Shown: piece after piece, positions 37,087 to 48,600 of the stretch | Position numbering within the stretch: the first letter of the stretch is position 1 | Layout of the letters: each line of letters starts with the position of its first letter | Assembly: GCA_005406025.1 (NCBI GenBank) | Contig: BGZK01000908.1 | Location: forward strand, 62,001-126,000 | DNA from: Eumeta japonica | Taxonomy: Eukaryota; Arthropoda; Insecta; Lepidoptera; Psychidae | DNA length: 64,000 nt | Reading direction: 5' to 3' | The notes under the pieces: model-generated | The model's input: the letters and a program-made list of their open reading frames with translations, nothing else | Databases searched by the model: none | What the model was told of the DNA's origin: nothing | Translations under genes and position numbers: made by a program

Positions 37087-37491
37087 GAGCACGTTCCCAC
37101 TCCATCGATTTACTTTGTTTTATTTGATGATGTATTCTTTAAGCTACAGGCAATGGGAACACTCTTTACACGAAAGATGACACATGCTTTGTATAGCAAT
37201 TAAACGATATAATGACAAAGACGAACAACGGTCATACGCCGGCCGCGTCAGAGTCAGACGCGCGTACGCGACATACGCCGTCCGCGTTCTGCGAGCGTGA
37301 CGAATTATAAACAACAATATTCGAGAACTCCACGAAACGACTCGTTTTCGATTGACTACCTTAATATTTTGAAGCGACAACATTCTTAAATAGTGAACTG
37401 TGTACGGGAGTACACGCTCGCGAGACTAAGTGCGGTGGAGACGTGACGCTAAAGGAAACCGAAATGGAATAGGCTGAGTGGGAACGTGCTC
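37087..37491. mobile_element. MITE with 16-bp TIRs and TAA duplication (PIF/Harbinger-like)
   Basis: Ends GAGCACGTTCCCACTC and GAGTGGGAACGTGCTC are perfect inverted repeats enclosing 405 bp. Both sides carry TAA (37084-37086 and 37492-37494), the 3-bp target duplication type (TWA) of PIF/Harbinger elements. The interior is CpG-rich and non-coding. Inferred class; no transposase present. Confidence 0.75.
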
Positions 37492-37494
37492 TAA

Positions 37495-37789
37495 GAAGAC
37501 ACCTCACCCGAATGGCACTCCCGCTCTTAGATACAGCAATCAAATCGTCTAACGTAGGTACACACGATAAAATAATATACAAGCAATTTATATGTTTATA
37601 AAAAAAAAATAAGCATCTAATTAATTAATTGAACTAGAATAAATTCAAATTACATAAATGTTACACATGAAATAAATGTCGCATTGGAAATAATATTCAT
37701 TGCATTGTTTTTTTTTTTTGTAGCGAGCGCGATAATTACACTGGATTCCCAAGGACGGACATAAAGTAACGCTCAGAGTATTTATATGT
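37495..37789. other. AT-rich spacer, no gene seen
   Basis: Lies between the MITE and the 470-bp repeat copy; contains a T(11) run at 37708 and nothing else recognised. Confidence 0.4.
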
Positions 37790-38256
37790 AAAAAAATTTG
37801 GTTGCCTGTAAAGTCGGTATACGGGCGAAAGTTTTACGTGACAACGACTTTGAATGGTAAAATCATTTTAATGTGAATATTCATTCGTATAGTAGGAAGA
37901 AGGATGAAATAATAGTAACAATTTAAAACATTTATTTATACAAAGAATTATATTTAAAACATTAATTTATACAAAGAATCTCACTGAATTTCATATTAAC
38001 AAAATTTTATTTTACCTTTACACATACATACGTATTTATATACAAATATACATACAATAACTTGCAATACATTTGCAAGCTATGCACTAATTCTCTAGTG
38101 CTGCGCGCGCGGCAGACCGATCATAGTTGAGTGGGAGAGAGACGCAAGGCATTCGGGCCTCTCTCTCGTTCGGTGACTCATCGTTACGTTACCGAGCGTT
38201 ACACTTTTTCAAAGTGACTCCCAGCCGCAACCTAATTTAAGACGTTGTCACGTCAA
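37790..38256 (-). repeat. 470-bp dispersed repeat, copy 3 (inverted)
   Basis: Reverse-complement of the copies at 53675 and 57291, nearly identical over its full length. The ends are TTTGGTTGCCTGTAAAGTCGG on the left and AAGACGTTGTCACGTCAA on the right. It differs from the others by a 3-bp CGG gap in the GAGAGAGAC/ATGCC region and a few substitutions. It lies just beyond the presumed 3' end of ed. Confidence 0.9.
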
Positions 38257-39485
38257 AAAAGAAAACAAAATAAATCGAGACGGAGACAAAACTTAAAACG
38301 CTTCACAATCTTTATTTAAGTACTTAGTTACAATTTGATATTGACTTTATTTTTATTTTAATATTTACTGTCACACAAAGTAACCACGGATTGTCAATAA
38401 ATTATTTTGGTACAACGCAGGTGTAGAATATACTTCTACAGTACATAGAAAGTACTTACGATTACGGTATTTATTAATTTACGGTTAATTTTCGTTTTAA
38501 TCGAGCGTTTTTCGTATTCAAACAATTTATTCCATCATTTAAATCGGTAAATCAAAACAGAAACGCGTCGAAAGCGTCGAAGCAAACGTTATTTCGAATC
38601 GATCAAAAAACTGCTTTTAAACCGTCCGAATCCAAACGTCATCTCCATATATCCTATGACAGTCTTTCACTATTTTTACAGCGTGCGCGACCTACAAAAT
38701 GCATCTCACTCTTAATTAAATTTAAGCTCATATTTTTGTGTAATTCCATTTTTTTTACGTGTCTAGTCACACATCAATGTTAAAGCAACGTGCCCATGCA
38801 AATTCTGACTATTTATTCACATCTGTATTCAGATTAACGGCTAATGTCATGCAATCTTACCATTTTAGGTCCGATATCATAATGAACTGTACATTTCGTA
38901 ACTAATGTTTTATAAAAAGCGAAAAAAAGGCAAGCGCTTATTTTCACTTGGACGTTGGTTATTCGATTAGTAGGCATATTCAATGCATTGAATCAGCTCT
39001 AACTGAGGAGTTGTATGAGCTAATTGATAGCCATCCTACTATCACAATTGACGTAAAAATCACAATTCACGAGTATATATTTTATTCGTTGATGATCGAG
39101 AGTACCTACCAACTCTGGAATATCCAAATACAATTTTAAGAATCTTCGGTATCATAACAAAATGTACACAAACAACAAAATTACAACTAATGAGTATCGC
39201 AATTAACGATGGAGAGCTTACAGCGAGCGTGGACATAGAGACGAAACGAAGAGGGTACAATGAGTACAACAGGAAATATAAAAAAAATTTTTACACATCT
39301 AAGTCATTCTCGCTCTAAGCTCTAGACATCAAAAGAATAATTTTATCGGTGTTTTCTTCGCGGCATAATACTTAATATTGTCGAATGTCGATCTTTAGCG
39401 GCTAGGATCGTTCATCGGTACGTTACGTTTTGTTGGTGAGACGAGTGTCAATAAAATCATCACAAGTTAGGTGGGCGTTCGGGGT
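38257..39485 (-). other. probable ed 3' untranslated region and flank
   Basis: AT-rich sequence downstream of the ed stop codon with no further coding signal. AATAAA hexamers on the minus strand occur at 39086-39081, 38351-38346 and 38316-38311, so the transcript could end at several places. The 470-bp repeat copy begins immediately beyond, at 38256. The true cleavage site cannot be fixed from sequence alone. Confidence 0.35.
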
Positions 39486-39682
39486 TCACACGATGATCTC
39501 GCGGATGACGCGGCGGCCGCGCGAGTTGGGCGTGGAGTAGCCGGACTCGAGTGCGTCGTCGTAGCCCAGGGAGAGGTGCGCCGGCTTCTCGTCCGCGCCG
39601 TCCGCGCCGGCGCCGCCGCCCGCGCTGCCGGTCGTACTGCCGTACGGCTCGGGCAGACCGCTCACTTCGTGGTATGGCGATT
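39486..39682 (-). CDS. ed: ed terminal exon with EIIV PDZ-binding C-terminus
   Basis: The acceptor ACAACAG precedes AATCGCC at 39682 (phase 1); the stop codon TGA is at 39488-39486. The 64 residues run from SPYHEVSGLPEPYG through a Gly/Ala-rich stretch to SGYSTPNSRGRR and end VIREIIV. The final EIIV matches the PDZ ligand described for Drosophila Echinoid, which contacts Bazooka and Canoe at adherens junctions. An in-frame ATG 9 bp upstream of the acceptor is intronic, not a start. Confidence 0.9.
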
Positions 39683-42600
39683 CTGTTGTCATAAAATTAT
39701 ATGGTCATCACGCATTTCTTCCACAATCTCCTCGTAAACTTATCTTTACAATAAAAATGAAATGCTGTTCGTTGTAAGCGTAAACGTTGTAACGTTTTCA
39801 AAAAAAGAAAAAAAAATAAAATAAAGAAAAGTTGGAAGATTCTGTTAAATTGCAAAAATCAAAATTATTGTATGCACTTTTGATTATATATCTGTATTAA
39901 TAAAAACTAAAAAATTGATCTTCGGTAAGCGAATAATTTGAGGAAAGAAAAATTGAACAATTTGCCTGAAAAATTTGGAAATTTGGTGAAAATAGAAATG
40001 TTTTTTTTCTACGGAATTTTAATGTGAACTCATGACCGTAATCCACGATTCAAACAATGGACGTATGTAATTATTTTTTGTTCTTAACGTGAAGCAAGAC
40101 CGGAATCGAAATTAACATCGATCGATACGAAAGAAAAAGAAATCCATTCATGTCCATGCTGGCGGAGCCGCGAGCCTAAATTATATGAGTAAGCCATCCA
40201 CAACGTCTGCCGGGACGGCTAGCCTTTAATGAAAATATGCGTACATTTGTGTGTACGAGTGTTTATTAGCTGCCTTACAACCCTTCCATTTCAGATCGGG
40301 AGGCTAAACGACCGACTCGACGCCGGCTCAAAGCGCGTTGGGCCACTGACGGCCGTCGGCACCGACGCTGGTGACGGAGCTTTTTGGAGGCTCGGAGCGG
40401 TTCTGATTTGGATAGTTAGGACGCGAGGCTAGTTTATTTCAGTCCCTTTGATAGTCTCATGACCTATGGAATTTTAATATAGGGATCATGCAGCTAATAT
40501 TAACAGAATGTTTGTGCTAGCGGCCTGCGAGCTGTTGAGCTCGCTGTTGAATTGATACCAATTTGAGACCAAAAGCATCTCACAGAGAAAAGTTTAAAGA
40601 AATTAATATTTTAACTGTAACGTCATAATGTACATACGATAACCTGGTATGACAAGAGAAATATAGAATCGTTCCAAAAAATGAATGACATCCATATGAT
40701 TAACACTAACGATCTTGCTGCTCATAAAACCTCAAGTTACTAAATCATTTAAGGGGTAAGGTGTGCGCTTTTATAATAAGATCCCGGCTGAAATTTAAAA
40801 CTTGCCATATTATGAATTTAACCTTTTCGTTAAACATAAGGTACATGACAAGGGCTATATTATACCGTGTCTGAATATCTTAATGAAAAAACCCATGGGA
40901 TTGAACTGCGCGGCTATTAGATTTGCTTCATGTTGTTACTAAGTGTTGTATTAAATTATTAACTACTCAATATTTTGTATCGATGAGTAAAAAAAGAGCA
41001 AGCCTTGAGTTTCTTGACCGTTCTTCTCAAGGTGAATCAGTAATTGGAATGGGTGGTAATGTAATGTCGAAAACAATCGCTAATGACGTACTTCAAGTGT
41101 GATTTCTATTACCTACAAAATAAAACCATTTTTGATTTAATTTTAAAAGAAAACTCAACTGTCAATGCGTCCGCGATCAAGATCAAGCCTTATACCTTCT
41201 GATTCGAAAGTGACGCTTTTACCAGTGAGGCACTACCATTTGAATCTCAAAACATAAGAATGTATTTTTGGTTTCGAGCTGTAAAGCAAAAAGAATCAAG
41301 TAAAAGTTTTCTAACTTTTATAATGTTTGGTGTCCATCATTTTTTTTTTAATTATTTTTTATCTTTTAACAGAATTTTTAAACAGAAGTAAAATAATCCG
41401 CAATAGTGCAGTATTTGAACTTACTTGCTATTTGAATATGTCAAGTAAGCGACACCAAACACTGCATTAAAGCTCAAGTAATGCCCGCAATAACCTAATC
41501 AAAATAATATTTACTCCAAATATTTTGCTATAAAATTAGTTCAATTAAAAACCATTATTTTTGAATTGATATAATAACGTTTTCTATTTTCAAATTAGTT
41601 ACATTCATATAAAACCATGTTTAAACATGTAGCACATAATTTTATTAAGTTGTAGTAATATTTTTCTTCTCTTCTAGAAAAATGAAGAAATCGAGAAAGA
41701 GATTTTGAGAGAATATTGAATGTGAATCTATATACTGACATATATTTTTTTAGATTCTGTTCTATTGTTTTCTTCAACTACATGTTCGTCTAAGATGAAA
41801 TTTTAGATACATGCAGAAGACATTTTTAAAACAATAACTATTAAACTAGTTTTTTTGGCAGCGATTTAGCATTCGTGAGTGTAGAACAAACATAAAGTAC
41901 ACGATAGATAGGCGTAAAATTTTATAAGCGTATAGAAAACATTTTTGTTTAAAATATGCGCCAATAGCGAGCGTTCGACCGCGGCTTTTGCAACCGAACG
42001 AATCCCAAATTTTTCATGCCGATTGTTTTATCAAAACGAAACTAAAAATGGCTTCGGAAACGTGATCTGATTGGACAAAGAGAATGGGGTTATGACTGAG
42101 AGTAAAAAACCGGAATTGCAAGCGAGACCAGGGGATCAAAATTGAAGCGAGATCGAGCTAAACTAAAATGGAATCGGAAGGAATCTATTCTTCGGCTCGA
42201 TGATGTAGGCGAATGTTAGTTTCTCAATGAAACCGTTATAGTTTGTATGCAATTGAGCGTGTTACACTCACCGATATGCTGATCAAGCCTCTTCTTGGTT
42301 TTGTGGACGGAGGCGTAGGGGTCCGAGCAATAGTCGTGGCGAGGTGTCCCCTGCGGCGCGTGCGCGTACGTATCGGCGAGTGGCGGAGGAGCGTGCGCAT
42401 GTGTGAACGCTGCGTACTCATCCGCTGCTGCGTATCCGCCTTGCGAGATCGGATCGTATCCATAGTTGCTCTGTCGGTCTAGCATCTGATGCGACGCCGG
42501 GATCCCACCCACGCCGGTGTTCGCGGCTGCCATTTTCATTTGCCACATCGAATCTTGAGAGTTCACGCTACCGCCGTTATTGGAGTTCGTGTAACTGTTC

Positions 42601-45600
42601 TCTATATACCCCATATTAACCCCTGCGAAAGAACAGAAATATCAATATGAATTACATTTTATTAAACTAGCGCATTATAATTCAAAATTTGATGGAAACC
42701 ACAATGATATACAATCACACGCATGCACGATATGGTACTCCAAATTTTACCTTCGATTTGTACAGCTAGTCCTTATGTATGATGCACAAAAAAAACAAAA
42801 TATCTTTGACTGAATATAAAATAAATGGCTGTAGGCCTCAAGGAATAAATGAAATTATAGACAAAACCTAAAAATAATATAGTAGTTGTTTGACACTCAA
42901 CAAGTATTCTAGAGATTTTGACTTTGGTATATATCTGCATTAATATATACAATATCTGCATTAGTATATAAAAGTGTTTTTTTTTTTGGGTCTGAATCAA
43001 AATGATAATACAGTATATATTCTCGGATTGACATTATGTAAAAATGTTTAATTAAATTGTAAGCGTTTAAAGTCGTTCATATAGCTGTACACTCACAGTC
43101 GGTACTACTCATGTTCTGGCCGGGGTGGCCCTGCACGTGCGACGCCACGGGATAGCCGTAGCGGGCCTGCGTCGCGTACACCGCGCTTTTCGAGTCCTCC
43201 AGGGACAGTGCCAAATCCATGGAATGTTCCAAGGCCTTGTTCTCCATGCCCGTGCTGGGGTAGTAAGGTGGCGGCGCCTGATTCTGCGGCGTCACCATTG
43301 ACGGCCTCATCGATTCCATTTCGTAGTCTTTCGATGAGTGCTTCTTGCTCTCGTTCCTTTTGCATCGACAGAATATGAACAGTAGACTCAAGAATAGTAG
43401 AAACACTAGACAGGAGACTACGATGGCGACGAGGGTGGGCGTCGTCAGTGCCGACGCTTCTTTGATGTAAGCCGGACCGACTGTAACAAAATAGAATCAA
43501 TAAAATTACGTCGTCTAGTGACGCCAGTCTTGTGATCGTGTAAATATCATAAAATATTCAAGTAGGAGAGTTAACTTAATAAGCCTGTACTGCGTATCGG
43601 TTTCATGCACCGTACCGTAATGGGTCGTAATCATACATTTTCATAGGCAGCTCTAATTTATCACTAATTGGTATAAATAATAAATGTAAAGCTATTCACT
43701 TTCGGCTTCGGTGTAGTCGCTGCAATGGTCCTGATTGACGCGCAAACATAGCTTGAGGCGCACGCGCGGGTTGAGCTCGTCGAGTAGCGGCAGGTCGTTG
43801 AGCGCGCGCCCGTTGTTGGTGCGGCCCGCCTTGCTCGGCACGTGGTCGATCACCGCCTCGTGCGCGCTCGGCTCCGTGCCCGACAGCCGCAGAGGGATCG
43901 TGTCCACCACCTATTTCCGGGGAATATGGTACTCATTGCATGGGTGGTATGAAATCGATCAACAGGGATACTACGAATCAAATTGTTATTTCGAGACATG
44001 ACAGAAGTCGATTGTTATTATATGGACATAAAGTTTGTAATGTACATTCAAACCCTTGTTTATTTAATTTTCAAAGAAGAATCATAAATTTATAAATAAG
44101 TGCCGATGATTACAATTATATTAAAGGAGTTGTAATAAAATAAATTAGTTATTACTAAATTTCTCAAAAGATTTCATAAAAAATGTGTACATACCTGCCA
44201 CGAGGCGGCGGAGCTGCGACCGTCTAGCAGCGTCTCAGCGACGCCGACCAGCGTCAGGCAGGTCGGGGACACGCTGAACGCCACGGTGCGGCTGCTCGGC
44301 TCGTAAGTCACCTGTTCCGGAGCCGGGATGCGATCCACTTTGGTCGTCACGGTGACGTCGTTAGAGTAGTTGCTTTGACCCTTGGTGTTTACGGCTTTGA
44401 CCTAAAAAAACCAACTTTACTCTATCGACCTTCCCTTCCCTCTCGTACCAGTGAGCAAATCTTGCAATTCATTCGAAACATAGTGCCAATATAAAATGCG
44501 TGATATAAGCGAAAAACCATAACACTAAAGTACAACACGTAAACCAAAATGAGAAGCAGATAGAACACGAGAGACCTTTCGTATCCATTTACCTTGAAAA
44601 CATAAGTCAGATGCTGTACGGTTGCGACAAAAAAAAAAAAGAAAAATACAGTTAATACGAACGGCATCTGGACAAATACATAGTGTCCTCCCCATAAAAG
44701 TGAGAGGTTCGTTTAGATGTGTGCCTAATGTGTCCTACAGACACAGGGGTATATGCGTGAAGTTACGAACCACTCAATATATCTGAATGTTTTCATTCAT
44801 ATGTGATGGCAATGCCTGAAAAAACCTTTTAGAATATAACATGTTTTAATCAGAACGCTCTCGGGGGTGAATTGTAAATGTGGCTCACACACTTTAAACA
44901 CCCCAGATGGTGTATGTGCTGTTCTAGTCTTTTTATCTGCAATATTATACGTGAGATCTGCAGTATTATAAATGAGATTATCATAATATAAAAAAAGAAA
45001 ATAAATTTTCAACTAGACTAATGAAATATAAACACAATAACGCCTCCATAATTTTAGTAATTACACTGCATCTTGGAAACAAGATTTATTGATTGAAGAT
45101 TAATTGTTATTATATATTTTTCTCTGAATGCCAATATTAACATTTTAAGGGACGTATAAGACAAAATCATTGTAGTTTCAAGATTTTCGCATAAAATATT
45201 AAACTCTTAGCTTAAGAGTGGCGGCCATTTTGATTTATTATAAGAGCCAAGTGAAGTCTGTCCCATTTTAACTAATACATATTTAACTGCACTCGAGCGC
45301 TGTCTCGCGCGTAGATTTTATTAAGTTACGCTTTTGGGGCCGAAACATCTGACATTTCCTTGGCTTGTTCTGTCTGATAGGATCCTACTTTTAAATTGTT
45401 TATGATTTTCCCAGTTATATTACAAATTAGGAATAATCCACTGTAATTTATACACGTAATTGAGAGTATCTAAACTAAAAATGTGTTAATTTCAATGCTA
45501 AAGAATTTTATAGCTTTTGGCACCGAACGAACGCATTATTTGAGTTCATTATAAATTGCGAAGGCTTTGGATATTTCCATAACGACGTAACACAAAAGTG

Positions 45601-48600
45601 GGAAACCAATCACATTCACCATTTGATCGATGTGATTTTTATTTGTTATTCGAAGTATGACAAGAGGCATTCGTTAATTTTTAATAAGTTTTGAAACTTT
45701 CAACACGAATAAAACACAAACCGAAGACCTATTCATATTTAAAATATAAAAAAAAATTGACATCACAAAAAGAAAATCATCAATTGCAAACACAAGGTTC
45801 GTTAAATATTCACACACTGTTTCAATACGGATATCTTTTATTAACCATTGGTAACCACTCGTGAATTAATCAGCGCGGACAAAATGAATTCTTATTTCAA
45901 GAATTGTATCCATGTCTCGTTCTCGATTTATTTATTTTTTTTACCGATACAGATCGATACTGTCGGAAATCACATCAACTTCCATTAATAATTATTGATT
46001 AATTCAAATCGCGTCTTACTATTCCATTATTTTTAGGCTTTGGTAAATATTTTACAAATTATCATTAAATTGTGTAGGTCACGATATGACGTCAAATTTA
46101 TATGAAGATAGATGTAACAGTGACAAATAGTATACAAATAAATTTATCCAGTCACAATTGTAATTCACTTTTTCGGCACGGTTTTAGTCCTGTTCATCAA
46201 ATTCCTTCTAGATTGATCTTAGACATAAGTAAAATTGTTTACAATTTTTAATCGTAATAGAAAATAATGGTTTATGATATAAATAACGATTTAAAATACA
46301 TAATCATTTCTATTTTCCTTAATGACGTTAAAATTCAAATTTTATAGCTATTACGTAAAGATATTTATATATATTTTTACGGTGTCCTTCAACGTTTATT
46401 TGTTCTCACGACAAGGATACCTGCGGATTAAACATATAAAAAAGTGTTCACTGCGATGGGACATGTCAAATTAGTCCCTAAAACAAATAGAATTAAGTGA
46501 TTTCAATTTTATTCAATCGATCTTACTTTGAAGAGATAGGACGCATGCTGATCCAAGCCGGTGACGTTGCAGGGATTGGCGCGTCCGCAGTCGTATTCCA
46601 GCCAATCGGCGGCGGCGCGCGGCAGCGCACACTCACCGCTTTCACCGCTGCTCGCACTAATAACAAAGATCAATTTATTATCATCGGTGTCGATATTGCG
46701 TCAAAGTTTCATTCACCCCACTGCGGGATACGCTGATTTGGTGCGTGGACTACCGGATTGCCGAAGACCGTGGTCGCCGAATTGACGAGTACGTCCGGAA
46801 CCGATGGCTAAATGTACTATTCGAGACGAGTGGTTTAGTTTCACTTAAGAGCTCATCGCTCAACTCGGGATCCAATCCGGTACTGCCTCACCGCCAATTT
46901 TAAATCGAAATCAATTACGATTGTTATTGTTAAGAGCAGTAATTTCAACATGTATTTATTTATAAAACAAATAAATAATTTGGAGTGTCGTTCAAATATT
47001 TTGCCATAAAAGCTGAATTTCGGACAAACAATTTAAGCAAACGGCCAATTTCACAGTCGATCAGTTAAACAATAATTGCAAGAAACGCCTTCAATGTTAA
47101 CGGAGGCATTAACCTATAATCGAAGCGAAGGGGTTGATGAAATTTATGATTTACCGGGGCCCCCGATCGATTCGTCGCCGGGTGCGATTTTGCATACCCT
47201 TTAAAATCAAAAAGGTTTCGCGCACACAGTCGATTTATTGTCGAAAAATCGATTAGGTCCGGATAGAATAAAAGGTAGGGTAAAAGAAAGTTAATCAATA
47301 ATGCCAAGTAATTTAAGCTCCAAGCGGTCTGTTTCCTATTTCTCTGAATCGTGAAAGAGAAACAAATAAGATAATAATCTATATTTTCATTATAGCAATA
47401 GGATTCCCCGTATCTCGGTTGTGTACCGATTAAATTACATCTTCTGTAATAGAGTAACTCGATCCAGCCAATTATTCAGCCCTTTGAAGTAAAGTTCTAG
47501 CAAAATCATCTCGCATATCGTACTAATTATACTACAATATAATTACACTAAAAACGGTCTAAGTACTATTGTAAAATTCGGCATGACGCTTGTTTATTTA
47601 AAAAAAAAGCTTGAGGACATCGATATTTAATAATTGTTACACGGTCAAAAAATCAAAAAAGATATCAGCATCGTCGGATCTGAATTAATGCACTAAGATA
47701 GCGTAATAGCTTCACCTAAGGCCCCGTCCGCACCGAGAAATAAAATTCGCGAGGAAATAAATCCGCACCGCATCGCGGTTCAATTTGTGTCAAAACACAA
47801 ATTTTTTTGCGCGAATTTTTAATCGCTAGCGTTTCTCTTCTATAAGAGTCAATGTGTTACAAGATTGCGAGAAAAAAATCGTTCGGTGAAAAAACAGGGC
47901 CTTATCGTATGGTATTCGGTTGTATGAGATGACTTGACATTATTATTTTAATAATCTATAAATTGAAGTATTGTCGTACTGTCGATCGATTACCGTTGGT
48001 AATGACAATGGGAAAATTTAATATCGCTCTTACACAAAAATTGAGAACAACTAAAATTATATTCAGAAAACAATAAATTAGTAATCGTTTAAGGTTAATT
48101 GTGTAATTATATAAGTTTAAACGATTTTGAAATGACAAATCGTAATCAAGGAGCTTTAACTGCATAACATACTGTTTACAATCTGTTTGTATTTTATAAA
48201 AGTATTATGGTAATATAAAATTCGGGTGAAACGTGATAAGCAATTTATACTAAGTATAGCAAGCACGACATATATTGTACTAAACGTATTATATTCGCTT
48301 TATTACATTTTCCAAAGAAGATTGATTGAATTACAGGCTGCTTTTTTATTTAAATTTCTTAAAATGATATTGAACGCCGACGGGGGCGGTAGCCGAGTGC
48401 CCAACGAGCTGCTTTCGAAGAAGGAAAAGCTTGTATATAACTAAAGTCAAATTACAACATTTGTCAAATTGAAAAGCCCGCAGCCCGCGTCTGACCAGCC
48501 GCAGCGTCGGCGGCGTGCTGGGCTTAAGACCCAATCTTGCCAATGTAAAATATTGCGGGAGAGCGCGCCGGTGTGGTGTGGCGGCAAAACACTGAAAATC

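Noticed and set aside
41160..41260. Possible tRNA-like box sequences near GATTCGAAAGTG
   Set aside because: No cloverleaf can be drawn and no convincing A box is present.
42243..42482. 79-codon plus-strand frame opposite the tail exon
   Set aside because: Antisense, Arg/Val-rich composition artefact.
43105..43500. 131-codon minus-strand frame overlapping the transmembrane exon
   Set aside because: Out of frame with the conserved membrane segment; the 43480-43097 frame splices correctly on both sides.
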